DNA of 54,080 bases from Gracilibacteraceae bacterium. Its GTDB lineage: Bacteria; Bacillota; Desulfitobacteriia; Desulfitobacteriales; Syntrophobotulaceae. The translations under genes and the position numbers were made by a program. Below are positions 19,153 through 29,612 of this stretch, one piece after another (position 1 is the first letter of the stretch; each line of letters opens with the position of its first letter). The DNA is taken from contig JAISWK010000031.1 of the NCBI GenBank assembly GCA_031270805.1, forward strand, positions 1 to 54,080, written 5' to 3'. The notes under the pieces are model-generated. The model had not been told where the DNA came from. It was given only the letters and a program-made list of their open reading frames with translations, and did no database searches.

Positions 19153-20541
19153 TTGGTTTTTTCCGGGCTGCCCTTCTTGTGCTTTTTTCTGCCCGCAGCG
19201 CTGGCTTTATACTATTTGGCCCCGCGCCGGGCCAGAAACGGCGTGCTTTGCCTGGTCAGCGTTGTTTTTTATGCCTGGGGCGAACCGGTGTACGTCGCGC
19301 TCATGCTTTTTTCCATCGCCGCCAATTTCGCTTACGGCCGCTGCCTGGAACAGCGCGGCCCGCGCCGGTTGGATTTGCTCGCGATTGTCCTCGTCAATCT
19401 CGCCCTGCTCGGTTTCTTCAAGTACGCCGCTTTTCTGGCCGAAAACCTGAACGCGCTCGGCGCCGCCCTGCCCGTTCCCGACCTGCCGCTGCCGATCGGC
19501 ATTTCTTTCTATACTTTCCAGGCTCTTTCCTATGTAATCGACGCTTACCGCGGCCGCTGCGCGGTTCAGCGCTCTCTGATCGACTTCGGCTGTTACCTCG
19601 CCCTCTTTCCCCAGCTCATCGCCGGCCCCATCGTGCGCTATATTGCCGTCGCGGAACAGCTGCGCCACCGCCGGGAAAGCGTGGCGGAGTTCACCGCCGG
19701 CATCCGCCTTTTTGCCGTCGGACTCGCTAAAAAAGTGCTGCTGGCCAATCAATTCGGTCTCCTGTGGGAAAGCTGCCGGGCCGAGCCGCCGGATTCCCTG
19801 GCCGGCCTGGCCGCCTGGCTCTGTATCGTCGCCTTCGCCTTGCAGATCTACTTTGATTTCAGCGGCTATTCCGATATGGCCCTCGGACTGGGGCACATGT
19901 TCGGCTTCACCTTCCCCCTCAACTTCCGCTATCCTTACACCGCCCGCTCCGTCACCGAGTTCTGGCGGCGCTGGCACATGACCCTCTCCGCCTGGTTTCG
20001 GGAATACGTCTATATTCCGCTGGGGGGCAACCGCGTCTCCGTGCCGCGCCACATCCTGAACATCGCCGTCGTCTGGACGCTGACCGGGATCTGGCATGGC
20101 GCCGCTTGGAATTTCGCTTTGTGGGGCGCCTATTTTGGCTTGCTCCTCATTTTGGAAAAATATGTCTGGGCCGGCGGTCTGGAAAAAGCCCCCGCCTGGT
20201 GCGGGCATCTGTACTGCCTGATCGCCGTGCTGGTCAGCTGGGTTTTTTTCAGCTGCGCCTCCGCCGGGGAAGCCCTGACTTATCTGCGCTTGATGTTCGG
20301 CGGCGCCGCTGCCTGGAGCAATGATTTTGCCCTCTATCAGCTGATTTCTTCCGGCCCCCTGCTTATCGCCGGCGCGCTGGGGGCCACGCGTCTGCCCGCC
20401 GCCGCCTGGGCCGCCCTGACCCGGGTCCGCCCGGGTCTCTCCGCCTGGGCCGGCGCCGTCCTCGCGGCCGGGGCCCTTTTACTCAGCCTCGCCTATATCG
20501 TCAACTCCGGTTACAACCCGTTCCTCTACTTTCGCTTTTAA
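19153..20541 (+). CDS. MBOAT family O-acyltransferase (AlgI/DltB-like)
   Basis: VFSGLPFLCFFLPAALALYYLAPRRARN..., LPIGISFYTFQALSYVIDAYRG, SVTEFWRRWHMTLSAWFREYVYIPLGGNR, TGIWHGAAWNF. Confidence 0.95.
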   Translation: MVFSGLPFLCFFLPAALALYYLAPRRARNGVLCLVSVVFYAWGEPVYVALMLFSIAANFAYGRCLEQRGPRRLDLLAIVLVNLALLGFFKYAAFLAENLNALGAALPVPDLPLPIGISFYTFQALSYVIDAYRGRCAVQRSLIDFGCYLALFPQLIAGPIVRYIAVAEQLRHRRESVAEFTAGIRLFAVGLAKKVLLANQFGLLWESCRAEPPDSLAGLAAWLCIVAFALQIYFDFSGYSDMALGLGHMFGFTFPLNFRYPYTARSVTEFWRRWHMTLSAWFREYVYIPLGGNRVSVPRHILNIAVVWTLTGIWHGAAWNFALWGAYFGLLLILEKYVWAGGLEKAPAWCGHLYCLIAVLVSWVFFSCASAGEALTYLRLMFGGAAAWSNDFALYQLISSGPLLIAGALGATRLPAAAWAALTRVRPGLSAWAGAVLAAGALLLSLAYIVNSGYNPFLYFRF

Positions 20542-20547
20542 CAGGAT

Positions 20548-21675
20548 GTGTTTATGGAAAAATTTGCCAGTCGCGCCCTGCTCGCCTTTTTTCTCATTTT
20601 CCTGACCCTGCCGCCCGCGGCTTACCTGCTCACGGGCGACCAGAGTTTCTCGGAAACGGAAAACCGCTACCTGGCCCAATTTCCGGCCTGGAGTCCGGCT
20701 CGCCTTTGGGACGGCTCGCTGGCTCTCAGCCTGGAAACCTACCTGGCCGATCAATTTCCGGGCCGCTCCTTCTGGGTGCGGGTCAAAGCGGCCGCCGACG
20801 CCGGTATCGGCAAAAGGGACATCGGCGGCGCCTATCTCGGGCGCAACGGCCGCTTGTTTGAGAAAAAAGACCGGCCGCCGCCGGAGCTTTTCCGGGAAAA
20901 TCTCGCTCACCTGGCCCGCCTGGCCGAAAGCAGCGGCCTGGCCTGCACTTTTTTGCCGGTTTACAGCGCCGCGACCCTGTACCCGGAAGACCTGCCCCCC
21001 TACGCGCCGCTTTTGCCGGAGCGTCGCCTCCTGACCGAGATCAGGGCCGCCTTGCCCCCTGCCGTCCTCATGGTTGACACCTGGCCGGCCCTGGCCGCCG
21101 CCCGGGCCGAAAATATCTATTTCCGCACCGACCATCATTGGACCCAGACCGGCGCTTACTACGCTTTTCGCGCTCTGGCCGCGGAAAAAGGCTGGACGGC
21201 GCCGGAGCAAGAGCCGCGCGCCGCGGGCACGCCGCCTTTTCTCGGCGCTCTGTCCGCGCAGGCCCCGCTGCCCTGGCTGCGCGGCGACGAGTTCCCCCTC
21301 TGGGACGAGCCGGCCCCGGTCGGGATTGAGATCTATGTAACCGACACGGGTGAGACCCTTTCTTCTCCTTATGTTTACGTCAATTTAAGCAAGAAAGACC
21401 TCTACACGGTCTTTCTTGGCGGCAACTACAGCGAGATCGTTATCCGCACCGCCGCGAACACCGGCCGGCGGGCCCTGGTTTTGAAGGATTCCTTCGCCCA
21501 TGCCCTGACCCCGTTTCTCCTGCCTTATTACGATGAAATTACGCTGATCGATCTGCGTTATTTCCGCCCTTCCCTCAGCGCCTACCTGGCCGAGCGGGAT
21601 TTTAGCGAAATATATTTTATCTACAATATTACCTGGTTCGCCGGCGATAAGAATTTTCACCGCGTCAGCGAGTAG
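20548..21675 (+). CDS. DHHW/AlgJ-AlgX-like SGNH acetylation protein
   Basis: FSETENRYLAQFPAW, IYFRTDHHWTQTGAYYAFRALA, LVLKDSFAHALTPFLLPYYDEI; paired with the MBOAT gene. Confidence 0.88.
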   Translation: MFMEKFASRALLAFFLIFLTLPPAAYLLTGDQSFSETENRYLAQFPAWSPARLWDGSLALSLETYLADQFPGRSFWVRVKAAADAGIGKRDIGGAYLGRNGRLFEKKDRPPPELFRENLAHLARLAESSGLACTFLPVYSAATLYPEDLPPYAPLLPERRLLTEIRAALPPAVLMVDTWPALAAARAENIYFRTDHHWTQTGAYYAFRALAAEKGWTAPEQEPRAAGTPPFLGALSAQAPLPWLRGDEFPLWDEPAPVGIEIYVTDTGETLSSPYVYVNLSKKDLYTVFLGGNYSEIVIRTAANTGRRALVLKDSFAHALTPFLLPYYDEITLIDLRYFRPSLSAYLAERDFSEIYFIYNITWFAGDKNFHRVSE

Positions 21676-21744
21676 TGCGCGCCCCGCCAGGATATCGTCT
21701 TCACCTTGCACCTCGCTTCCTGCAACCATACGGCAATCATTCCC

Positions 21745-21800
21745 ACTCTTTACTCTTTACTCTTCACTCTTTACTCTTTACTCTTTACTCTTTACTCTTT
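21745..21800. repeat. Heptanucleotide tandem repeat (ACTCTTT)x8, one variant unit
   Basis: actcttt actcttt actcttc actcttt actcttt actcttt actcttt actcttt read directly from sequence. Confidence 0.95.
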
Positions 21801-22692
21801 CCTCCTCAAAATTCACAGCTTCCGCCGCGGCGGCCGGCAAGATGAATGGCGCGGCGGCCCCGAGATTGGCAACGGTGTATTCCGCCTCCGCCTTGAGGTC
21901 GGTCAGCGTGACGCGGAGGGCGTCCGCCGCTGCGGGGCCGAGACCCTTCTGGGCGGCAAAATCGTCAACGGCGTCGGCCAGTTGATGCATGAATTCCGTC
22001 AGATCGGCATGGCATTTGACCAGGGTTTCCGTTTCCGTGTCCACCCAGAGGGTAAACTGCAAATCGCCCGCCTCGCGGAAGAAGCTCTCCGGGACGCCGG
22101 CCCCTTCGCCTGTGTCCGGCAGCAGCTCGTGCAGCATGTCGCCGGAGGTGCGCGCAATTATTTTATACGCCGGCCGTTCCCCCACTAATTCCTCACCCGC
22201 GATCTCCGCCGTCCGCAGATTTTCCATGAACAGCTTAATATCGTCGGCCGGATCCATCGCCAGAGCCTGTTGCAACTCGGGCGCAGCGGCCGCGGACTTA
22301 TACCACCGGCCCGCCCGGAGAAAATACATGGTCACTTCATCGTTTTCCGCGATAATATATTGTTCCTGCGCCGTATGCGTCGTTTCTCCCTCGCCGACCC
22401 GGAGGGCCATGTCCATCAGCAAGCGGATTTCCGCCGGTTGGAGGAAATAAGAGGCCGTCCCCGTTATGGTCAGCTCGGATTCGGCGGCGGCGGAACTCAT
22501 CTTCATGGAGAAAGCGAGATCGTAGCTTTTGGCGGCCGCCATCCGACCATAAGCCGCGCGCACAAGCTGAACAGGCCGGGATTCTTCCGGCGCGGCGGGC
22601 GGAAGGGGCGCGGCAGGCGGCGGGGCGGCGCAGGCCGCCGTCAAAACGACCGCCAGGAGCAGCAGGGCGACCCTGCGGTGAAATTTAAGCAT
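21778..22692 (-). CDS. Lipoprotein of unknown function
   Basis: Lipobox VVLTAACAAP; C-terminus RVKSKE* lies inside the ACTCTTT repeat. Confidence 0.8.
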   Translation of the reverse strand: MLKFHRRVALLLLAVVLTAACAAPPPAAPLPPAAPEESRPVQLVRAAYGRMAAAKSYDLAFSMKMSSAAAESELTITGTASYFLQPAEIRLLMDMALRVGEGETTHTAQEQYIIAENDEVTMYFLRAGRWYKSAAAAPELQQALAMDPADDIKLFMENLRTAEIAGEELVGERPAYKIIARTSGDMLHELLPDTGEGAGVPESFFREAGDLQFTLWVDTETETLVKCHADLTEFMHQLADAVDDFAAQKGLGPAAADALRVTLTDLKAEAEYTVANLGAAAPFILPAAAAEAVNFEEERVKSKE

Positions 22693-22726
22693 CAGCGCTT
22701 CCCCCCATCATCATAGATAATTATTC

Positions 22727-25234
22727 TCAAATCAGGCCCAATTCGTGCAAAAAGCTCAAGTTTTCCTCTGTCAGGGCGATGCTCTCCATGCGGGTTTCGT
22801 TGGCCTGGAGCAGGAGTTCGTAGATGCCTAGCACAGCGGCGGCGTATTCTTCTTGCGACATGGCCCCGCTGGCGACGACGCTGCCCTGCCAGGCGGCGAT
22901 CAGCGTGAATTGCTGCGACCAGATCGCCGGATCAGCCCGGCGGTAAGTCAGGATCTGGCGGGACATTTCAAAGGCCTCCGCCGGATTGCCGACCGTGAAA
23001 TAATACTCCGTCAGCCGGCCCTGAATCGTGTTGGACTTGGCCCGGGCTAAGCGGCGGGCGAAGTCGTCCGCCCGGGCAATTACCTCCGGGTTCTGGGTCT
23101 GGGGCGCGTTGATCACGTAGGAAAGGAGGTAATCGTTTTTTTCAAAAGCATCAATCTGCGCGGCCTGTTCCATGTAGGTGAAAAAATTGGCCGTGTCGTT
23201 CTGCGCCCGCGTCAGCAGCGAACGAGCCCAGAAATTACCCAGCAGGAGTACGGTGAATAAAAGGGCGAAAGCGCCGAGTCCGATGCGGGTGGCGAGCGGA
23301 TAGGGTGAATCCGGCCTGGTCTTGCCCTTGGGCGCGGCGGCGGCGGGGGACGGCAGATCGCAGTGCAGAGTGATCAGGGCAAAGACGGCGAAGGCGTAGG
23401 GGAGGAAAGCGCCGGCTGACATGACCACTTCCACGGCGCTATGGGCGACGATCATCACGAAAGCAGCGGCCAGCAGAGCGGTAAAAGCCGGCTCCGTCTT
23501 GGCGCGGAAAGAGCGCCAGAGGGCGCGGATGGCGCAGCCGAGAAAGGCCAGGTAAGAAAGAAATCCTAATAATCCCAATTCAGCCAATATTTGTATATAG
23601 TGGTTGTGGGCGTACTTCGTGGTATAATAAAAATCCTGCACGCTGAAAATCGCGTTTTCGTAGCCGCCGAGGCCCAGGCCGACCAGCGGGCGGCGGGCGA
23701 AAATTTTCCACCCGTCGGAAAAGAAAACAAAACGTTGAATGGCGTTCTGGTTGGCCCACAAGCCCTGCAGCCGGTTGGCGATGGAAGCGGGGAGCAAAGT
23801 GTAACGCAGCTTCAGAGGACGGCCGTCCCAGTCCGCCCCGCTCAGATCCGCGTCCGTCGGGCCGCCGGCCGGGAGGGTAAAACTGAACCAGACGACGCGG
23901 CTGCCCTCCGGCACGGTAAAGGGAATCGCTTCCCCGTCCCCGGCCGGCCCGGCGTATAAGACCGTCTCTTTGTGCATCATGACTTCTTCCATGTTCTGGG
24001 TCTCGATCAGGAGATCCAGGGGCGCCGTCGTCTGGAGGGTCAGGGTATGCCGGCCCGGTTCCGGGTAAGCGGCCCGGCGCAGAGTCTCGCCCGGGGCCAG
24101 TTGGGCGGGCCCGGCCAGGTTGGCGGCAAGCGCGGCCAAGAGGAGAAGCAGGGCGGCGAGGGCGGCGCCGGCGATGAGGGCCGCCCGCGAGTTACGGCTC
24201 AGGAAGGCGGCCAGGGGCTCGCCGACAAATCGTTCCCCCAGGAGAAGCAGGAGGCAGGCCGCAACGGTTCCGGCCACAGGCAGCCAAGCGGCCGCTCCGA
24301 CCGCGCCGAGGAAGTCAAAGGTGAAATACATGACGATCAGGCCGGCCAAAAGGGTTTCCAGCAGGAGAACCAAGAAACGGAGCCGCAGAGGCGGGGCGGC
24401 CGCCACGAGCATGACCACAGCCGCCGCAGCCAGACAGAGTGTCGCCCCCATACTGAAGGTAAAGAGGAAAGCGAGCGTCGTCACGGCGAGAAAGACCGTC
24501 TGGCAGCGTTTTTCCCCCCGCCCCGGGGCCGTGGCCGTCAGGTAAAGCGAGAGCAGGAGGGAGAGGCCGGCTACGCCGCCAAAAATATTCGGCGTGTTAA
24601 AGATCGAGGTAATGCGGGCGCCGGCCAAAACGGAACCGGCATTCGCGTAAGCCGAGGTAAAAACGCCGGTCGCGGCGCGGAAAATTTTCGTGATAAAGCC
24701 GGCGGAGGCGGCGTCAATGCTGATCAGGCTGAAAACGGCGCCGACGGCGGCCAGCGCCGTGCAAAGGCGGCGGACGGCCGGGGCGCCCGGGGTGAAGCGG
24801 CAGACGATCAGGGCGTAGAGGGCGAAAGCCGTGAACAGTTTGGCAAATTCGGAAATGGCGAATTTGCCCGCCACGGCGTACAAAGTGGAGGCGCCGGCGA
24901 GCAGGATGTAAATGGTCAAAGGCAGAGCGGTCGGGGTGAGTAAGCGGCGGAAAAATCCCGTGCGAGTGGCGGCGCAAAGCCCGAGCAGGGCCAGAGCGGC
25001 GGCTAAGGCGACGCCCTTTTCCACGGCGGCGTCGAAACTGCCGATCAGGGCGATGAGAAAAAACAGCAACACGCCGGCGCCAGCCAGCATTAGCGCCGGA
25101 TTCAGGCCCCAGGCCGGGCTGGACTTGCCGGCGGCCAGGCTGGGCTTGCCAGCGGCCGGGCTAGGCTTGCCAGCGGCTGGGCTGGGCTTGCCGGCGGCAG
25201 GCCCGGCCCTATGCTTGGCTTTTTTTTTGCTCAC
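22727..25234 (-). CDS. O-antigen ligase family membrane protein with Lys/Pro/Ala repeat N-terminus
   Basis: Polytopic; GLGLGGYENAIFSVQDFYYTTKYAHNHYIQILAELGLLGFLSYL (Wzy_C-like). N-terminal PAAGKPS heptad repeat. Confidence 0.82.
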   Translation of the reverse strand: MSKKKAKHRAGPAAGKPSPAAGKPSPAAGKPSLAAGKSSPAWGLNPALMLAGAGVLLFFLIALIGSFDAAVEKGVALAAALALLGLCAATRTGFFRRLLTPTALPLTIYILLAGASTLYAVAGKFAISEFAKLFTAFALYALIVCRFTPGAPAVRRLCTALAAVGAVFSLISIDAASAGFITKIFRAATGVFTSAYANAGSVLAGARITSIFNTPNIFGGVAGLSLLLSLYLTATAPGRGEKRCQTVFLAVTTLAFLFTFSMGATLCLAAAAVVMLVAAAPPLRLRFLVLLLETLLAGLIVMYFTFDFLGAVGAAAWLPVAGTVAACLLLLLGERFVGEPLAAFLSRNSRAALIAGAALAALLLLLAALAANLAGPAQLAPGETLRRAAYPEPGRHTLTLQTTAPLDLLIETQNMEEVMMHKETVLYAGPAGDGEAIPFTVPEGSRVVWFSFTLPAGGPTDADLSGADWDGRPLKLRYTLLPASIANRLQGLWANQNAIQRFVFFSDGWKIFARRPLVGLGLGGYENAIFSVQDFYYTTKYAHNHYIQILAELGLLGFLSYLAFLGCAIRALWRSFRAKTEPAFTALLAAAFVMIVAHSAVEVVMSAGAFLPYAFAVFALITLHCDLPSPAAAAPKGKTRPDSPYPLATRIGLGAFALLFTVLLLGNFWARSLLTRAQNDTANFFTYMEQAAQIDAFEKNDYLLSYVINAPQTQNPEVIARADDFARRLARAKSNTIQGRLTEYYFTVGNPAEAFEMSRQILTYRRADPAIWSQQFTLIAAWQGSVVASGAMSQEEYAAAVLGIYELLLQANETRMESIALTEENLSFLHELGLI
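25110..25200. repeat. About 21-bp tandem repeat encoding (PAAGKPS)n
   Basis: Protein GPAAGKPSPAAGKPSPAAGKPSLAAGKSSPAWG. Confidence 0.85.
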
Positions 25235-25261
25235 AGAATAACAAACTCCTTGTCGGGAACA

Positions 25262-25705
25262 TTATCTGTCCGGATATAAATTGCTTCTTATCTGGCGGCG
25301 CTCAACTAATTCCCGGATGTCAATCGACAACTCCTCAAAGGGGGAATAAAAATCGGACAGCAAGTAAGTTTTCCCGCCGGCGCGGACGAGGATAACCTCC
25401 CCCCGCCGGCGCAGTTTGCGGAAATTAATGCGGCTGATGTCGGCGGGTTCCAGCGTGGCGCTGGAGAGCAGCGAGCGGAAAGTCAGCTTGTCGTCTTCAA
25501 TCAGCACCCGCTGGGAACGGGCGAATACCAGGATGACCACCAGCGCGATCGCCGCCGCGATATAGATCAGGGTCAGAATCATCCCGTACCGGGCCGGCAA
25601 CTGGCCCAGACGCCACAGTACCGGCAAAATCGGGCAGAGGAGCCAGAAGGCCAGGGCCGGTTTCAGCAGCCGTCCGATTTGAAACTGATAGACTTTCTCT
25701 TGCAT
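25262..25705 (-). CDS. Small membrane protein, possibly PH-like domain
   Basis: Two TM helices then a beta-rich soluble region; between the polymerase-like gene and codY. Confidence 0.6.
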   Translation of the reverse strand: MQEKVYQFQIGRLLKPALAFWLLCPILPVLWRLGQLPARYGMILTLIYIAAAIALVVILVFARSQRVLIEDDKLTFRSLLSSATLEPADISRINFRKLRRRGEVILVRAGGKTYLLSDFYSPFEELSIDIRELVERRQIRSNLYPDR

Positions 25706-25727
25706 TGCACCCCTCCGCTCATAGGGA

Positions 25728-26546
25728 TCAGCGCTTGGTTATTCTGTCCAGTTCTTCCAGCAAATGCTCATTAAGCACCCGGATATAGGTGCCTTTCATA
25801 CCCAGGGATTTGGACTCAATCACGCCGGCAGACTCGAATTTGCGCAACGCGTTCACAATGACGGAGCGGGTAATGCCCACGCGATCGGCGATTTTGCTGG
25901 CCACGAGATGCCCCTCCGTCCCGCCGAGTTCGAGGAAAATATGCTCCACCGCCTCCAGCTCGGAATAGGATAGCGTACCGACCGCGATCTGCACGGCCGC
26001 TTTTTTCCGCGCCTCGACTTCGGCCTTTTCCACCCGTTCGCGCAAAATCTCCATGCCGATAATCGTAGCTCCGTACTCGGCCACGATCAAGTCCCCGGCC
26101 GTGAAGCGGATGCCGAACTTGGCCAAGACGAGGGTGCCGACCCGCTCCGATCCGCCCAGCACCGGGACAATCGTGGAAATTTTATCTTTATAGACGCACT
26201 TATCGCTGTGACTGAAAACACATGCGTTGCCCTGAAGGCTAATATTGGCCCGCGTATTGCTCACGCCCAGCAGCTCCGAATTGTAGGATTCGGGAAACTG
26301 TTCCGCTTCCTGAATGATCTCGTCGATGCTCGAGCAGGTGAACCCGGGGACACAGTGATAACCGTACAGCGAACCCTTGCTGTTCAGAATATAGCAGTTG
26401 GAATCGGTTTTACTGCTGATCACGCCGGCCATCTCGGCAAAATCGACCGCATTGCCGGCCGCACGCTGAATCAGCTTGCCTATGGCTCTTGTCTTGTCTA
26501 ATACGTTATCCAGGTCGTTTTCGTCTACATTGGTGGTCGTAATCAT
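25728..26546 (-). CDS. codY: GTP-sensing global transcriptional repressor CodY
   Basis: DLDNVLDKTRAIGKLIQRAAGNAVDFAEMAGVISSKTDSNCYILNSKGSLYGY; HTH ASKIADRVGITRSVIVNALRKFESAGVIESKSLGMKGTYIRVLN. Confidence 0.97.
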   Translation of the reverse strand: MITTTNVDENDLDNVLDKTRAIGKLIQRAAGNAVDFAEMAGVISSKTDSNCYILNSKGSLYGYHCVPGFTCSSIDEIIQEAEQFPESYNSELLGVSNTRANISLQGNACVFSHSDKCVYKDKISTIVPVLGGSERVGTLVLAKFGIRFTAGDLIVAEYGATIIGMEILRERVEKAEVEARKKAAVQIAVGTLSYSELEAVEHIFLELGGTEGHLVASKIADRVGITRSVIVNALRKFESAGVIESKSLGMKGTYIRVLNEHLLEELDRITKR

Positions 26547-26575
26547 ATCAAATCTCCCTCTTTTTTATTTTTGTT

Positions 26576-27982
26576 CTATAAAATATACTTAGACAGATCC
26601 TGACTGCGGACAATCTCGCCTACCCGCTGGCGAACGTATTCGCTGGTGACCTCCAGGGAAAAATCCGCCGGCAGTTCCGACGCTTCGAAAGACAGCTCCT
26701 CCAGCACTTTTTCCACAATCGTGTGCAGGCGGCGGGCGCCGATATTCTCCGTGGCGGCGTTTACGTCAAAAGCCATTTGGGCGATCTCGCCGATCGCTTC
26801 GAGAGCAAAACTGACATGAACGCCCTCGGTGGCGAGCAGGGCCTCGTACTGTTTGAGAATAGAGGCGTTGGGCTCGGTGAGGATCCGGCGAAAATCCTCG
26901 ACGCTCAGGGAACGGAGTTCCACCCGGATGGGAAAGCGCCCCTGCAGTTCCGGGATGAGGTCGGCCGGTTTGGAAACGTGGAAAGCGCCGGCGGCGATAA
27001 AGAGGATATGATCCGTTTTGACCGGGCCGTACTTCGTGACGACGGTCGCACCCTCGACGATGGGCAGGATGTCCCGTTGCACGCCGCCGCGGGAAACATC
27101 CGGACCGCCGCCGCCCTCCCGCCCGGCAATCTTGTCTATCTCATCCAGGAAAACAATGCCTTCCTGCTCCGTGCGCCGGATCGCCTCCTGCACGGCCGCA
27201 GCCTGATCGACAAGGTTCTGCCCTTCCTCCTGGGTCAGGATGCGCCGCGCTTCCCGCACGGTGACCTTGCGTTTCTTTTTCCGCTTGGGCAGCATGTCGA
27301 GCATATCCTGCATATTGCTCTGCAGACCGGACATGCCCATGTCAATCAGGCTGCCGCCCATCATATCGGAAAAAGGACTTTCCTCGATCTCCACCTCGAT
27401 CATATAATCTTCCAGTTCGCCGTTTTTCAGTCTTTTTTCCAGAAAATCCCGCTCTTTTTCTACCTCGGGCGCGACGCTCTCCTGTTCGTCCCGCTCTTTT
27501 TTATCGTCGGACATAAAAAGCTGAAACGGGTTGAGAGTCGCGTTTTCCCGGCGCCGGCCGGGCGCGAGCAGCGTCAGCAGACGTTTTTCCGCATTGGCCC
27601 GGGCCGGCTCTTCCACATCTTTCATTTTTTCCGCTTTCACCATGCGCAGGGCAAACTCCACCAGGTCGCGGACAATGGATTCCACGTCGCGGCCCACATA
27701 ACCCACTTCCGTGAATTTCGTCGCCTCCACCTTGTGAAACGGCGCTTTAACCAGTTTGGCCAGGCGTCGGGCGATCTCGGTTTTGCCCACGCCGGTCGGG
27801 CCGATCATCAAGATGTTTTTTGGCAAAACGTCTTCCTGCAGATCCGCCGGCAGGAGAGAGCGGCGGTAGCGGTTGCGTAAAGCCACGGCCACAGCCTTTT
27901 TGGCTTCGTCTTGCCCGACGATGTATCGATCCAATTCGGCCACTATTTCCCTCGGAGTCAGTTGTTCCAAAACTTTGCCCAT
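26576..27982 (-). CDS. hslU: ATP-dependent protease ATPase subunit HslU
   Basis: [68 protein letters not shown]. Confidence 0.98.
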   Translation of the reverse strand: MGKVLEQLTPREIVAELDRYIVGQDEAKKAVAVALRNRYRRSLLPADLQEDVLPKNILMIGPTGVGKTEIARRLAKLVKAPFHKVEATKFTEVGYVGRDVESIVRDLVEFALRMVKAEKMKDVEEPARANAEKRLLTLLAPGRRRENATLNPFQLFMSDDKKERDEQESVAPEVEKERDFLEKRLKNGELEDYMIEVEIEESPFSDMMGGSLIDMGMSGLQSNMQDMLDMLPKRKKKRKVTVREARRILTQEEGQNLVDQAAAVQEAIRRTEQEGIVFLDEIDKIAGREGGGGPDVSRGGVQRDILPIVEGATVVTKYGPVKTDHILFIAAGAFHVSKPADLIPELQGRFPIRVELRSLSVEDFRRILTEPNASILKQYEALLATEGVHVSFALEAIGEIAQMAFDVNAATENIGARRLHTIVEKVLEELSFEASELPADFSLEVTSEYVRQRVGEIVRSQDLSKYIL

Positions 27983-28009
27983 TCCTTTCGCCCCGCCGCG
28001 CGCGGGTGT

Positions 28010-28543
28010 TTAACTGATTTCCTCAATCAAGATCTGATCGTTGGTAAAAACGCAGATGGAGGCCGCCGTCCGCATGGCCTCCCGCGCGATCTCCCCGGCG
28101 CCGAGTTCCGTATGGCGGAGCAGAGCCCGGGCCGCCGCCAAGGCGTAGTTACCGCCCGAGCCGATGGCCGCGATCCCGTCGTCCGGCTCGATGACCTCGC
28201 CGGAGCCGGACATGACCAGCAAATTATCCCGGTCTGCCACAATGAGCAGGGCTTCCAGGTGCCGGAGCATCCGGTCGGTGCGCCATTCCTTCGCCAGCTC
28301 CACGGCGGAGCGGGTCAGGTTGCCGTGGTACTCTTCCAGCTTTTTCTCGAATTTGTCAAACAGAGTAAAAGCATCGGCCACCGATCCGGCAAAGCCGGCC
28401 ACCACCTGATCATTATAAAGACGACGCACTTTGCGGGCGCTGTTTTTCATGATGACGGACTGGCCGAGAGTCACCTGGCCGTCCCCGCCCACTGCGGTGC
28501 GGCCGTCTTTTTTTACCGCGATAATCGTCGTTCCCTGAAACAT
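28010..28543 (-). CDS. hslV: ATP-dependent protease proteolytic subunit HslV
   Basis: [62 protein letters not shown]. Confidence 0.96.
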   Translation of the reverse strand: MFQGTTIIAVKKDGRTAVGGDGQVTLGQSVIMKNSARKVRRLYNDQVVAGFAGSVADAFTLFDKFEKKLEEYHGNLTRSAVELAKEWRTDRMLRHLEALLIVADRDNLLVMSGSGEVIEPDDGIAAIGSGGNYALAAARALLRHTELGAGEIAREAMRTAASICVFTNDQILIEEIS

Positions 28544-28668
28544 GTCGTCACCGCCATTCCATAAATTCATGGTATATTTTCTATTATAACCGATAGGCAG
28601 AGGCCCGTCAAGCTAATTGTTCACAATTGTATACACTTTTATGAACTTTTATGAATTATCACCAGCTT

Positions 28669-29586
28669 TTACTTTTCCTGTTCCTCCGGGGCCGCGATTT
28701 GGGCCCGGGGATGGGCGGCCATATATACGGCCCGGATTTTTTCCCGGGAGAGATGAGTATAAATTTGGGTGGAAGAAAGGCGTTTATGCCCCAGCAGCTC
28801 CTGGACGCTGCGCAGATCGGCCCCGCCGTCCAAGAGGTCCGTGGCGAAGGTGTGGCGGAGCATATGGGGATGGACATGCTGCCCCAGCCCGGCCGCCGCC
28901 GCCAGGCGAGCCAGGTCGCGCCGGACAGAGCGGTCGCTCAGCCGGCCGCCGCGCCGGTTGAGGAGGAGAGCTTTTTCCTCCGGCCGCCCCCGGGTGGCCA
29001 GGTAATCACCCAGCGCCCGCGCCGCCGGCGCTGTCAGCGGCACGATCCGCTGTTTGCGCCCCTTGCCCTTAACGCGCAGGATCATCCCTTCCAGGTCGGC
29101 GTCCGTCACGTTCAGGGCCACCAGCTCGCTCACCCGCAGGCCGGAACCGTAGAGCAGCTCCAGGAGGACGCGATCGCGCCGCCCAGCGGCATCCCCATCC
29201 GGCGCGGTCAGGAGTTTTTCCGTGTGTTCGCGGTAGAGAAAACGGGGCAGGCTCATGTCCCGTTTCGGGGTCAGCAGTTTTTGGGCCGGACTTAAGGTCA
29301 AGATCCCCTCGCGGCAGAGAAATTTGCAGAAAGAGCGGATGGCGGCCGCGTGGCGGGCGATGGAGCGTTTGCTCAGGCCGGCGCCGGCGAGGACGCGCGT
29401 ATAATAGCGGACGACCGGGACGGTCAGCTGCTCCGTCTCCAACTCCGCCCGGCTCAGGCCTTCCTCGGCGGCGCAGAAAGAGAGAAACCGCTCTAAATCG
29501 GCGCTGTAAGCCGCGACGGTCAGCGCGGAAAAATTACGCGCCTGTTGGTAGGCGGTAAAACGGGTTAGGGCTTCGTCCACCAGCAT
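28669..29586 (-). CDS. Tyrosine recombinase XerC/XerD-like
   Basis: LLYGSGLRVSELVALN; HPHMLRHTFATDLLDGGADLRSVQELLGHKRLSSTQIYTHLS. Confidence 0.95.
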   Translation of the reverse strand: MLVDEALTRFTAYQQARNFSALTVAAYSADLERFLSFCAAEEGLSRAELETEQLTVPVVRYYTRVLAGAGLSKRSIARHAAAIRSFCKFLCREGILTLSPAQKLLTPKRDMSLPRFLYREHTEKLLTAPDGDAAGRRDRVLLELLYGSGLRVSELVALNVTDADLEGMILRVKGKGRKQRIVPLTAPAARALGDYLATRGRPEEKALLLNRRGGRLSDRSVRRDLARLAAAAGLGQHVHPHMLRHTFATDLLDGGADLRSVQELLGHKRLSSTQIYTHLSREKIRAVYMAAHPRAQIAAPEEQEK

Positions 29587-29612
29587 AATAGTCTCCGTTC
29601 TCTCTTTTGTTT

